NCBI GenBank assembly: GCA_017529175.1
Contig: JAFXNX010000100.1
Coordinates: 1 to 13,951, forward strand
DNA: 13,951 bases
Direction of reading: 5' to 3'
Source of the DNA: Clostridia bacterium
GTDB lineage: Bacteria > Bacillota_A > Clostridia > Oscillospirales > CAG-272
The notes under the pieces were generated by a model. The model did not search any database. It had not been told where the DNA came from and saw only the letters and a program-made list of their open reading frames with translations. A program made the translations under genes and the position numbers. Below are positions 1-7,961 of the stretch, in pieces; positions within the stretch are counted from its first letter, which is position 1, and each line of letters begins with the position of its first letter.

Positions 1-1163
1 ATGACTTCGAGCCGCGGCGTTCTGTCGGGATCGGCTAAAAGATACGGCGACATATCGCCCGGCAGGTCTCTGTCAAGCGTCACCGTGCACGATCTGTCAG
101 CGTCGTCGCGCTCGACCGATATGACTTTATACTCATCCTTCGGATCGAGGGTCATTTTATCCGTCAGCTCTGCAGTATCTCCAACGAACGGCGAGTCCAT
201 TTTCTGCGTATGGGTCCACGTCGGCGACATGATCTTGAGCTTCGCTCTGCGTCCGCTGTGTTCTGCGGGAGTGTAATAATAAGTGTGGACGTTGATGCCG
301 TCGTCTCCCTGCCCTTCGAACTCGCAGTTTGTGATCTTCAAATACCCGCTGCAGGAGGTAAAATGCGTCGCGTCGGTATTGGTTGAAAAGCGCTCTCCTT
401 TCGACGGCACGACGCGAAAACGGTCGAGAGTTACGTTCTCAGCGTGGAACGCGGTCAAACCCATTCCCGCGTGAGAATGGACCGTCACGTCTTCAACTCT
501 TATGTTCGACGCATTCTCGATCAGCACGGACGGTCTGAAATGAAAAGTATGACACAGATATATCTCATCGCCCGCTTTGACTTCTCCCACATCCCCTTTC
601 AGAGAGATGACGCCGTCCTTACCGTCCGCCGATACAAGTTTATCAACGTCGCAGATCTCGGGTATAAACCTTGAGTATTTATTTGAATAGACCGCAGTTC
701 TGACGATCGGCGCTCTCGCCGTTATCTCTTTTGAAAAACGAACGGCGGCGCGTGATCCGTCAACGGACAGAACGAGCGCTTTCGTATACGGCTTTACCGC
801 GTTGTCTATCTCAAAACCGCGGACTGTGACGCCCTCGCAATCCCTTATCGAGATATCCTCCATAAACCCGTCAACAATAAGCTTTGCTCCGACGGCATCA
901 ATAACGGTCCCTTTATGGCCGGAAAGATCGATCCCTCTGTCGTACGGAAAGTCGGGCGAGAACATCACGGGCTCCGGGCACTCGCCGTACTCGCCGCTCA
1001 TAACGCACTCGCGTATCTCTCGCGAGCGTTCCGTAGTTATACGGTAAACTCCCGGAGCGATCACAAGTTTCGTTCCGGGTTCTTTCTTTGCTTCAAGAAG
1101 AGCCGCGGCGATGCGAGCTCTGTCGTCGTCGCCGCGGAAATCGTTAAGGTCAATTATTCTCAT
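1..1163 (-). CDS. GH110-like right-handed beta-helix protein (3' end cut by window edge)
   Basis: 387 codons are visible before the window ends; no stop is reached. The translation begins MRIIDLNDFRGDDD and has the look of a parallel beta-helix protein, with short turns such as IRDCEGVTVRGFEI (106-119) and IRVEDVTVHSHAGMGL (221-236). The segment NTDATHF (262-268) followed by GQGDDGINVH (284-293) resembles the Asp-bearing core of GH110 alpha-1,3-galactosidases, which remove terminal alpha-1,3-galactose from blood-group-B-type glycans; D264, D287 and D288 would be the equivalent carboxylates. No signal peptide is seen, so it would act in the cytosol or as a degraded or atypical member. The start chosen overlaps the previous gene by 14 nt and has GGGAAG directly in front; an in-frame ATG at 1187 adds eight residues and is the alternative. 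It could also be another beta-helix family such as a pectate-lyase-like or polysaccharide-lyase-like protein. The beta-helix fold is fairly sure, the GH110 assignment moderate. Confidence 0.62.
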   Translation of the reverse strand, partial: MRIIDLNDFRGDDDRARIAAALLEAKKEPGTKLVIAPGVYRITTERSREIRECVMSGEYGECPEPVMFSPDFPYDRGIDLSGHKGTVIDAVGAKLIVDGFMEDISIRDCEGVTVRGFEIDNAVKPYTKALVLSVDGSRAAVRFSKEITARAPIVRTAVYSNKYSRFIPEICDVDKLVSADGKDGVISLKGDVGEVKAGDEIYLCHTFHFRPSVLIENASNIRVEDVTVHSHAGMGLTAFHAENVTLDRFRVVPSKGERFSTNTDATHFTSCSGYLKITNCEFEGQGDDGINVHTYYYTPAEHSGRRAKLKIMSPTWTHTQKMDSPFVGDTAELTDKMTLDPKDEYKVISVERDDADRSCTVTLDRDLPGDMSPYLLADPDRTPRLEV

Positions 1164-3381
1164 CTTCCCATGTACCCGTGAAATCATCGAAGATCCATCT
1201 CATAGTATCGTAAATATTATCCGGTGAGGACGGGAAATTCGACAGACCCGAGATTCCTGACGTGACCTCGGTGCACTTGAACCCGTTTTCACGCGTCTTA
1301 TCGATGAAACCTTCGGTATTTACAAGATCCCAGAGATATGCGTACTGCTGTGCATACTTGCTTCTCTGTTCGCTCGTGCCGTTTACGTAGTTGCTTTCGT
1401 ATGTTGCGGAAAGGCCGAGGAAGTATACGTGGATGCGCGCAAGCTTTATGCGTTCTCTCTGATCTTCATCCTCCGCCGCCGCGTACGCGTTGTCGAACAG
1501 TTCGAGCATATGATCGTAATTCGCGGCAAAATACCCTTTGTCGTAGAAATCCCACGGGCGGTCGAAGTTGTTCATAAAGCAACCCTTGAGATTGCCGCAG
1601 GCATCCTGCATATAAATATATTCTTTGATGTACTCCCAGCCTTCGCCATAGTAGATCATGAGAAATTCGTCAAGATAACCCTCAAATTCCTCTTCGCTCA
1701 TATAAGGATCCCACATCATGCGCGATGCAAGGTACCCGCGAAGGACTTCAAACGTGTTTCCGCGCTCCGAACCTTCCGTATATACGCCGATCGTTCCGGT
1801 CTCAGCAAGATACTTGTAATCGTTGTAGATATTGAGAACGTTCGGGCAGGGGGAAATCAGATACGAGAAGTTGCAGGCGTAGTACCAGACGAAGATATTG
1901 TTAGTCAGCTGCGTCCATCTTGAGTAGCAGTCAAGGTCGTAGACATTCGAAACGTTGAAGTCGGCGCGGACCGCCTGGGACGTCTCGATATCCCACACCT
2001 GAAGATTGTATCTGGCGTTACCGCCGCATGCTGCGCACTCTTCCTCTTTGTCGAAAGTATGGTTGTTGCATCCGCCGACACAGAAGCATACGCATACGTC
2101 GTCGTCGGGTCTTGTGACCTTCGGAGCGTTTCTCGCGTCCCAGTACGCTATCGTAAAGACTCCGACGCCGGGCATCTCTTCACGCTGCGCCTCGGCGATC
2201 CTGTTGGACATCCTGATGACCGTTCCGGATATACTTCCCTCCTGGTTGTATACTGCTTTGCATCTGGAACAGTCGCAGAACTTGATGTTATCGTTCGGCG
2301 AGCATGAGATCATCGTGAACTGAACTCCGGGGATAAGTCCTCCCTTTGTCACCTTATGATAGTATAACTGACGGTTGAATTCTATGAACTTTTCGTATGT
2401 TTCTTCAGCAGTCAGGCAAGGCTGCGTGTTAAATAACCCCATTTCTTCGATCGATTTGTTGTCATACGCGTATTCCCATCCCGCCATCTGATACGCGTAA
2501 CTGTGACCGTGAGCGTGAAGAGTTCCTTCGCCTCCGCCGTACTTGAGGTTTTGAGCGGAATAGGAACCCAGCGAATCAACGCCGTTCAGCCTGAGCATAT
2601 CAAAATCATTTGACGTCGAGCCGATCTGATTGAGCGCGCGGTAAGAAAGGCCCGGGACCTCAGTCTCATCCGTTCCGGCGGGTATATCGATATTATCCGC
2701 TTTGTAGAGATAATCGACGTCGTCGTTCAAAAAGCGCCAGCCGATGAATTTTTCAAGGAAGTAATACGTCACGTAAAGACTTCCGCGAAGAGTTCCGCAG
2801 GTAAACAGAACGTCGCCGTCATCCTTGACTTTAACGTTATACCCTTCAAGCCCGAGGCCGTATTTATCTTCCGTATCTTTAACGTACTCTATATAATATT
2901 TATCGTACGGATCCCTTACCTTCGTTATATTAAGGTTTATACCGCACGCGATCCTGATATACTTTCTGAGCTGATCGGAAGAAAACTCCATACACTCGTC
3001 AGCATCGTAAGGGATCAGAATATCGTATCTCGATATATTGCGTCCGCAGACAGTGATCGTGTTCACATTGCATTTACCGTCGGTATTGTTGCCGGCGGTA
3101 TCTGCCAAGCCCGAAATAACGCGTCTGACCGCGATAACGTCTTTCATATCAACGAGACTGTCGCTGTTGACGTCGGCGGAGAGAATGTTGATCGCTTTGG
3201 CGCTGACGATATTTGAGATAAAACGCCTTATCAGCAGGACGTCCTTCATATTGACATATCCGTCGTCATTAGCGTCACAGCACAGGAAGCCGTGATTTCC
3301 GTCTGACGTCGCGCCGAATGAGACTACGACAGAAGACGCAGCGATCATTACCAGCAGCAGCAAAGATAGTATTCTTTTCAT
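1150..3381 (-). CDS. Secreted dockerin-containing DUF4838-like protein
   Basis: 743 aa. Residues 1-24 form a lipophilic signal peptide (MKRILSLLLLVMIAASS), so the product is exported. Two dockerin type I repeats follow at once: D36-ANDDGYVNMK-D47 with an IRRFI helix, and D70-VNSDSLVDMK-D81 with a VRRVI helix. Both keep the Asp/Asn calcium-loop pattern, and together they normally plug into a cohesin. After a short linker, residues ~108-235 resemble the alpha-glucuronidase/GH20b-like N-terminal domain found in front of DUF4838. The DUF4838-like core spans ~245-510, with the typical CDCSRC cysteine cluster (369-374) and a tryptophan-rich region. An alpha-helical tail follows. The catalytic activity of DUF4838 proteins is not something I can state; a glycan-binding or glycosidase-like role is inferred. 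The dockerin sits at the N-terminus. The start is supported by GGAG at good distance and by the promoter at 3415-3443. The 3' end overlaps the beta-helix gene, suggesting co-translation. Confidence 0.85.
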   Translation of the reverse strand: MKRILSLLLLVMIAASSVVVSFGATSDGNHGFLCCDANDDGYVNMKDVLLIRRFISNIVSAKAINILSADVNSDSLVDMKDVIAVRRVISGLADTAGNNTDGKCNVNTITVCGRNISRYDILIPYDADECMEFSSDQLRKYIRIACGINLNITKVRDPYDKYYIEYVKDTEDKYGLGLEGYNVKVKDDGDVLFTCGTLRGSLYVTYYFLEKFIGWRFLNDDVDYLYKADNIDIPAGTDETEVPGLSYRALNQIGSTSNDFDMLRLNGVDSLGSYSAQNLKYGGGEGTLHAHGHSYAYQMAGWEYAYDNKSIEEMGLFNTQPCLTAEETYEKFIEFNRQLYYHKVTKGGLIPGVQFTMISCSPNDNIKFCDCSRCKAVYNQEGSISGTVIRMSNRIAEAQREEMPGVGVFTIAYWDARNAPKVTRPDDDVCVCFCVGGCNNHTFDKEEECAACGGNARYNLQVWDIETSQAVRADFNVSNVYDLDCYSRWTQLTNNIFVWYYACNFSYLISPCPNVLNIYNDYKYLAETGTIGVYTEGSERGNTFEVLRGYLASRMMWDPYMSEEEFEGYLDEFLMIYYGEGWEYIKEYIYMQDACGNLKGCFMNNFDRPWDFYDKGYFAANYDHMLELFDNAYAAAEDEDQRERIKLARIHVYFLGLSATYESNYVNGTSEQRSKYAQQYAYLWDLVNTEGFIDKTRENGFKCTEVTSGISGLSNFPSSPDNIYDTMRWIFDDFTGTWEDENN

Positions 3382-3414
3382 GATGTTATCTCCGTATGGA
3401 ATTATTCTGTTCTA

Positions 3415-3443
3415 ATTATACAAGAACGTTATATATATTTCAA
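3415..3443 (-). promoter_or_regulatory. Sigma-A promoter of the dockerin/DUF4838 gene
   Basis: On the minus strand TTGAAA (3438-3443) is followed after exactly 17 nt by TATAAT (3415-3420). The predicted start point lies about 25 nt before the ATG at 3381, leaving room for the GGAG ribosome site. It is a near-perfect vegetative promoter and separates the glycan pair from the operon upstream. Confidence 0.8.
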
Positions 3444-3488
3444 GTCGATTATGTTAATATATAACAAAGCATTTAGAAATTATAACAA

Positions 3489-3522
3489 CGGAGCCGTTAT
3501 CCGGTATCGGAATGCGGCTCCG
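3489..3522 (-). terminator. Hairpin terminator after the sugar-phosphate operon
   Basis: A perfect 8-bp stem (CGGAGCCG / CGGCTCCG) encloses a second 4-bp stem (TCCG gtat CGGA) across a 3x3 internal loop. It lies 29 nt past the stop of the yjbQ-like gene and before the promoter at 3415-3443. The tract following it on the minus strand is T-rich but not a clean poly-T, so termination may be partial. Confidence 0.6.
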
Positions 3523-3550
3523 CAATACTTATTTTTCCGTTTGTGGGGAG

Positions 3551-4171
3551 TTATCTCTTCTGCTGAAGCGTGTAGTGAACGTCTTCCGCTTTTTCTTCGT
3601 CCGTATACTTGCGAAGAGTGTTGATAACTTCGCCGTTGTTGAACGTGCGGTCTTCAACGTCTTCTGTCGTACCCATAACGGTAACGTTGAGCTGTCTGTG
3701 TCTTGCGCGGACCTGATCCCAGTCAACGAAATAGATGTGAGCGAATTCTCCGCCGTCAAGTTTTCCGTCCTTGATCGTCATCGTTTCGCTTCTGCCGAAG
3801 AAAACGCTGCGAAGATGCGCGTCTGTGTTAAGGCTTGTGAAGTCGCCCGGCTCGTTGACGAATCTTCCGAACTGCGTATGTATCGGACCGGGATGTGCGT
3901 ATTCGTTCGTTTCGGAATAGTCGGGAATCAGCTTCTGCATAATCTTGAGAAGATCGTGCTGAAGATACTCGAGGTCATATTTGTCAAGGTCGTGAGAGCA
4001 CTCCTGAACCATTACGGAGCAGGTCGTGTGATGGGACGCCATCGTGACGGTCCCGTTCTTTACGCCGGATGCTTCGACGATCTCAAGGATCTCTTTTGAA
4101 ACGTCGTGAAACGTCGGTCTCCATCCTCTTGACTGAAGTTCGATTTCTTTCTGATAAACTTTGAATTCCAT
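3551..4171 (-). CDS. yjbQ: YjbQ/UPF0047 family protein
   Basis: 206 aa, last gene of the seven-gene operon. Family hallmarks are SHHTTCSVMVQE (46-57, paired histidines and the conserved Glu), NTDAHLRSVFFG (115-126, Asp and His of the putative metal site) and GEFAHIYFVDWD (141-152). Members are about 130-140 aa in Escherichia coli. This protein is longer because of extra sequence between the first and second motif (about 85-112) and a charged C-terminal tail (170-206). Some YjbQ proteins show weak thiamine-phosphate-synthase activity and genes of this family are often annotated that way, but the physiological role is unsettled. Its place behind sugar-phosphate enzymes suggests a linked metabolic or housecleaning step, which is inference. 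It starts 26 nt after the SIS gene stop with AAGGAG well placed before the ATG. Confidence 0.85.
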   Translation of the reverse strand: MEFKVYQKEIELQSRGWRPTFHDVSKEILEIVEASGVKNGTVTMASHHTTCSVMVQECSHDLDKYDLEYLQHDLLKIMQKLIPDYSETNEYAHPGPIHTQFGRFVNEPGDFTSLNTDAHLRSVFFGRSETMTIKDGKLDGGEFAHIYFVDWDQVRARHRQLNVTVMGTTEDVEDRTFNNGEVINTLRKYTDEEKAEDVHYTLQQKR

Positions 4172-4197
4172 TGTTTTATCTCCTTAATAATAAGTAT

Positions 4198-4815
4198 TTA
4201 TTTGTCTTCTTCAACATTTCTGCCGTTTAATCTCTCGCCTACCGCGCCGCCCGGGTGTATCACGGCAAACTGCTCGTTTTTGTATCCGGTCTCATAAATC
4301 AGCGCGGTCTGGAGCGTGTGGAAGATAACGGCAAGGGACGTCGTTGACGTAGTTCCCTGCGCATTGTAAGGGTCCGTTTCACGGTTTACGTACTGCTTGA
4401 GCACGACGTCCGCGATTTTTGCGAGGTGAGAATCCTCGTTTTCCGTGACTGTGATGATCTTCACGCCTTTGCTCTTGCATATATCGGCTATCGGGAAAAG
4501 CTCTTTTGTCTTTCCTCCGCGGGACGCCAGAACGATAGCGTCGCCCTCGTGAAGAAATCCCATTCCTCCGTGGATCGCCTCCGCGGGGGATATGAACTTC
4601 GCCGACAGTTCGATACAACACAAAAGATGCGAGAAGTGATGACAGATTATGCCGGAATGTCCGCATCCGGACGTCCCGATACAACGGGCGGATCTTAGAA
4701 TTTCGACCGCTTTCGAAAAGCTCTCGTCATCAAAACAGTGCTCCATATCGCGAATGCATTCGGACTCAATCTTATAGACTTCCCTGACGCGGGACAGCGT
4801 TTCTTCATTAAGCAT
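4198..4815 (-). CDS. SIS-domain sugar-phosphate isomerase (KpsF/GutQ-like, no CBS domains)
   Basis: 205 aa, a single SIS domain. Visible motifs are the phosphate-binding loop TSGCGHSG (48-55), IHGGMG (81-86, as in arabinose-5-phosphate isomerases), SRGGKTKEL (98-106), GTTSTTSLAV (154-163) and the KpsF-type closing motif HPGGAVGERL (187-196). Full-length KpsF/KdsD carries two CBS domains after this point; here the protein simply ends, as in short clostridial homologues. The expected chemistry is aldose-ketose isomerisation of a phosphorylated sugar in the cytosol. It starts 9 nt after the TIM-like gene stop, with GAGGTG overlapping that stop, so the two are probably translated together. An amino-sugar isomerase/deaminase role (as for AgaS) is the alternative. 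The fold is sure, the substrate unknown. Confidence 0.87.
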   Translation of the reverse strand: MLNEETLSRVREVYKIESECIRDMEHCFDDESFSKAVEILRSARCIGTSGCGHSGIICHHFSHLLCCIELSAKFISPAEAIHGGMGFLHEGDAIVLASRGGKTKELFPIADICKSKGVKIITVTENEDSHLAKIADVVLKQYVNRETDPYNAQGTTSTTSLAVIFHTLQTALIYETGYKNEQFAVIHPGGAVGERLNGRNVEEDK

Positions 4816-4824
4816 TATTACACC

Positions 4825-5526
4825 TCACGCGTGAAGCTCGTCCCACGCGCGTCTGACAGCGGATATCATTTCCTCCGCCAGCGCAAGCGGATCGGACGCT
4901 TTTGCTATGGCGCTCGAACAACCGGACGCCGATGAGCCCGCTTTGATTATATTGTAGCAATCATTTCCGCAGGAAATGCCCGCGGACAGGAACGGCATAA
5001 TGTCCGGGTTGATCTCTTTTATTACCTTGATTACTTCATCGACGTATTCGCGGTCCGCCGGGCGTCCCGTACCGATAAGCTCCGTCGGCTCAGCAACGAG
5101 TATATTAGGCGAGAGCTTTGCGACCGCCTTTACCTCGTCGATACTGTCCGCGCAAACAATAGTCGCAAGACCGACCTCGTCAGCGCGGCGTATCGCCTCT
5201 GCGATCTCGTCAAGGGTGAGCTTATGTTCAGCGTGGTTAAGCATACAGCCGACAGCACCCGCGTCTTTCAGCGCCTCGGGAAGCGTTCTTCCCATTCCGC
5301 GGCCGACAGAGATCGCGTCCATATGCTGTGAATATACGTGAACGCGCTTTACAGCTGACGCAACGCTTCTTATCTCAGTATCGGGAATATCGAGAATTAC
5401 GTCGATACCGTACTTTTCAGAGAGTACGTCGAAACCCTTTGCGATCTCAACGAGACGCTCACCATACATATAGCATTTAGGTCCGAACTCAAAGAACGGC
5501 TCGGTGATCTTATAATCCTTATACAT
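4825..5526 (-). CDS. Archaeal-type triosephosphate isomerase homologue
   Basis: 233 aa, short like archaeal TIMs rather than the ~250 aa bacterial TpiA. The three catalytic positions are present: K17 in EFGPKCY, H68 in VYSQHMD, and E146 in AEPTELIGTG, which also forms the flexible loop 6 in its archaeal form. NHAEHKL (97-103) matches the archaeal NHSE-type segment. The phosphate-binding end, AGISCGND (182-189) and ASGCSSAI (200-207), is recognisable but not identical to GAGVS/ASGVVKA forms. In a sugar operon it may isomerise a triose- or tetrose-phosphate rather than serve glycolysis; homologues of TIM do this in erythritol catabolism. The ATG directly abuts the TAA of the ceramidase-like gene (no gap), and GAGGTG inside that gene serves as its ribosome site. 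Confidence 0.85.
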   Translation of the reverse strand: MYKDYKITEPFFEFGPKCYMYGERLVEIAKGFDVLSEKYGIDVILDIPDTEIRSVASAVKRVHVYSQHMDAISVGRGMGRTLPEALKDAGAVGCMLNHAEHKLTLDEIAEAIRRADEVGLATIVCADSIDEVKAVAKLSPNILVAEPTELIGTGRPADREYVDEVIKVIKEINPDIMPFLSAGISCGNDCYNIIKAGSSASGCSSAIAKASDPLALAEEMISAVRRAWDELHA

Positions 5527-6816
5527 TTATTTCACCTCGTCAAAAAGCTCTTCGAGCTTTGTTGTGATTATATCTCCGCACTCGGGAGCGAACGACGAGT
5601 TGCCGACCTCGTAACCGCCTTCGGCAAGGGATTCGGGCGTGTAGAAGTAACCGGGTGTCGCGCCGTTGGTGACTTCAACGAGAAATCCCTTCATACCGCG
5701 CGCTTCGGCAAATTTCTTCATTCTGATACCGTACTCAACGAATATCTCGCCCTGCATAAAGAACAGAGCCGTGTCGCCTATCGTCGCAACGCCGACTTCT
5801 ATCGGAAGTTCCGCGTTATTGAGAGAGCCGTGTTCGGCAATATATTTGGAGTTTGCATAATTGCTCTCCGTTCCGAACATCGTAAGCTCCGCGTTGCGTT
5901 TCTTAATGTAGTCGGAGTCGTCCGTCTCGCGGAATATGCGGCGCGCTTCCTCCATCTCGCGCAAGGAGTCCTCTACCGGAGGATAACTTCTCATCGGAAG
6001 CTCGATCTCTGCGGACGCAAACTTAATCTCAATGTCTGACTTATATTCCATCTTTTCAAGGCAGCGGAACACTTCGACGCCGAGGGTCGTACCTACGCGG
6101 CACGCCTCCTCGAAGTTCTGACCCGTTCTGAAATATCTTGAACTCTGGTTGCCGGACGTTCCCTGCGCGAACATAAAGATCGCGCCGGGCGCGGCATACT
6201 TGAGGTAACCTCTGATATATCCTGGATAATCCGCCGTAACAAGAAGATTCTCCGCGTGCAGATACGTGGGATGGAGCGCATAGCAAAGGAAGATCGCGCG
6301 AACGTTCTTTTCTTTGTCGCGTACCGCCATCACATTGACGGACGGATCGGAAAGTCCTTTAGGGTCGCGGCGGTTGCCGCCTACTCCCTGCTCCGCGCCG
6401 CAGTGACCGACGTACGTGCCGATCTCGGCGTCAAACGGAGAGGATACAGCGTCCGCGACAAGTCCTTCGAGTTTTCCCATAAGATACTCGACGTATTTTT
6501 CGTCGCACGCGACGCCTTCTTCGATCTCGTAAGCTTCGGGTGTCGCCGCCCAGGGACCGGAGTGCGTGTGTGACGTCGTTACGTTGATCGTATACTGCGG
6601 GAACTTCTCGCGAAGACGTTTTGTATAAACCTTACCGAAGTAAAGTATATCGAGCGTCAGCCATACTATTTTCTTCTCACCGTTGTCAAGATACAGAGCC
6701 GATGCGTAAAGCGGATCGTGAGCGCCGACGTTCGGTCTCGGACAGTGGGGATATCCCGCCATCTCGATCCCTTCCCACGGCGTTATCTCTGTGATTGCAG
6801 CTCCTGCTTTTAACAT
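5527..6816 (-). CDS. Neutral/alkaline non-lysosomal ceramidase-like hydrolase
   Basis: 429 aa with no signal peptide, so cytosolic, unlike true bacterial ceramidases, which are secreted. The N-terminal half matches the neutral ceramidase N-terminal domain: AAITEITPWEGIEMAGY (6-22), the zinc-site motif SHTHSGP (82-88), HPT (182-184) and QGTSGNQS (218-225). Later GE at 356-357 and Tyr390 sit where the ceramidase Glu and Tyr metal ligands are expected. Family members are zinc amidases that split the N-acyl bond of ceramide. The C-terminal immunoglobulin-like domain of full ceramidases is absent, and the length is well below the usual ~650 aa. With a deacetylase and sugar isomerases as neighbours, a small N-acylated or amide-linked metabolite is a better guess than ceramide. 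The start has AGAAGGAA at good spacing, 38 nt after the nagA stop. Confidence 0.78.
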   Translation of the reverse strand: MLKAGAAITEITPWEGIEMAGYPHCPRPNVGAHDPLYASALYLDNGEKKIVWLTLDILYFGKVYTKRLREKFPQYTINVTTSHTHSGPWAATPEAYEIEEGVACDEKYVEYLMGKLEGLVADAVSSPFDAEIGTYVGHCGAEQGVGGNRRDPKGLSDPSVNVMAVRDKEKNVRAIFLCYALHPTYLHAENLLVTADYPGYIRGYLKYAAPGAIFMFAQGTSGNQSSRYFRTGQNFEEACRVGTTLGVEVFRCLEKMEYKSDIEIKFASAEIELPMRSYPPVEDSLREMEEARRIFRETDDSDYIKKRNAELTMFGTESNYANSKYIAEHGSLNNAELPIEVGVATIGDTALFFMQGEIFVEYGIRMKKFAEARGMKGFLVEVTNGATPGYFYTPESLAEGGYEVGNSSFAPECGDIITTKLEELFDEVK

Positions 6817-6854
6817 AATAAATTCCTTCTTTCAGAAACAAAATTGTATGTGAA

Positions 6855-7961
6855 TTAATATGAAGTCAAAACGTTTTGAACGTTGAAGTCGCCATCAAGC
6901 ACTACAACGTCGGCAAAGTTTGCGCGCTTCAGCTCTCCTGTCCTGTCAAGTCCTATAACTTTTGCGGGAGTTGAGGACGTCATCCTGAACACTTCATAAA
7001 GCGGGAAACCGAGCGCGCGGATATTCGCGGCGACGCGGTCCATAGTCAGAAGACTTCCGTAAAGCTCGCCGTTTACGATATTGACGTCTGTCACGTCGCT
7101 CTCGCCCTCGCACGCGTCCGTTATTGCGATAAGACGGTCAACGCCAACGCATTTAGCGGCAAGACGCACAAGATCCCCTCTGACGTGTATCTCTTCCCTG
7201 TCGCAGATAAGCTCATAGTACATATCGTCCTGTAGAAGAGCGGCAGCGTTGAATGAAACTTCGATAGTTCCGTCGTATCTTGTCGGCTCGACGGACTTTC
7301 CCGTCGCGTCAAATAGATGAGTCACGATCTTTGCGCCGCGCCGCGTCGCCTCTGCAACGTCCCCGGGGGACGCCGAAGAATGACCGATAGCGGGAACTAT
7401 CCCGTATGATGCGATATCGGATATGAAGTCATGTACTCCTTCAACTTCGGGAGCCGAGGTCCACTGCTTTATCATACCGGTCGCGGCGAGTTTCATATAG
7501 TTCTCTTTTATCGGTTTATCACCTTCGGCGGACGCTTCCGCGCCGTACCGCGGATTGAGGTACGGTCCTTCGAGGTGGACGCCTTTGATATTGCCGCACG
7601 TCGACATGGCGTCCTTTATGCGCGCAATAAAGGTCAGATACTCGTCCGTAGTAAAACCTCTGTAGATCGTGCAGAGCATCGACGTCGTACCGTGCCGAAG
7701 ATGGTAGCGCGACGCCGCGACAGGATCGACGTGAGTCGCGACAGTCCCGCCCGCGTGACAGTGGATATCAACGAACCCGGGGGCGATGATACTGTCTTTA
7801 AGATCGAACGTCTCGCCTACGGGTGAGGCAAGGCCGCTTGCGTCCCCAGCGTATTCGATAACGCCGTCGCGTACGGCGAGCGCTCCGCGCTCCACGGCAC
7901 GGTCATGAAGAATGACCGTGCCGTAAAGAGTATATGTTTTTATTGAATTATCTATCTTCAT
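6855..7961 (-). CDS. nagA: N-acetylglucosamine-6-phosphate deacetylase-like amidohydrolase
   Basis: 368 aa, close to the usual ~380. The amidohydrolase-superfamily metal ligands are all in place: HCH (H67, H69) in GFVDIHCHAG, E131 in GVHLEGPYLNP, H194 in IGHSSAS, H215 in THLFDA, and the catalytic D282 in ITDACEG. NagA removes the acetyl group from GlcNAc-6-phosphate in the cytosol. THLFDA replaces the more common THLFNAM, and the spacing between domains is compact, so a related N-acetyl-sugar phosphate could be the real substrate. Its ATG overlaps the TAA of the NagB-like reading frame by one base (TAATG), a classic coupling arrangement whose efficiency depends on ribosomes reaching that TAA (see the TAG interruption at 8117-8119). 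Confidence 0.87.
   Translation of the reverse strand: MKIDNSIKTYTLYGTVILHDRAVERGALAVRDGVIEYAGDASGLASPVGETFDLKDSIIAPGFVDIHCHAGGTVATHVDPVAASRYHLRHGTTSMLCTIYRGFTTDEYLTFIARIKDAMSTCGNIKGVHLEGPYLNPRYGAEASAEGDKPIKENYMKLAATGMIKQWTSAPEVEGVHDFISDIASYGIVPAIGHSSASPGDVAEATRRGAKIVTHLFDATGKSVEPTRYDGTIEVSFNAAALLQDDMYYELICDREEIHVRGDLVRLAAKCVGVDRLIAITDACEGESDVTDVNIVNGELYGSLLTMDRVAANIRALGFPLYEVFRMTSSTPAKVIGLDRTGELKRANFADVVVLDGDFNVQNVLTSY

Noticed and set aside
1429..1923. 164-codon plus-strand frame opposite the DUF4838 gene
   Set aside because: Low-complexity valine/arginine-rich translation without motif or ribosome site, antisense to a clear gene.
3512..4099. 195-codon plus-strand frame opposite yjbQ
   Set aside because: No family features, and it runs antisense through all conserved YjbQ motifs and the terminator hairpin.
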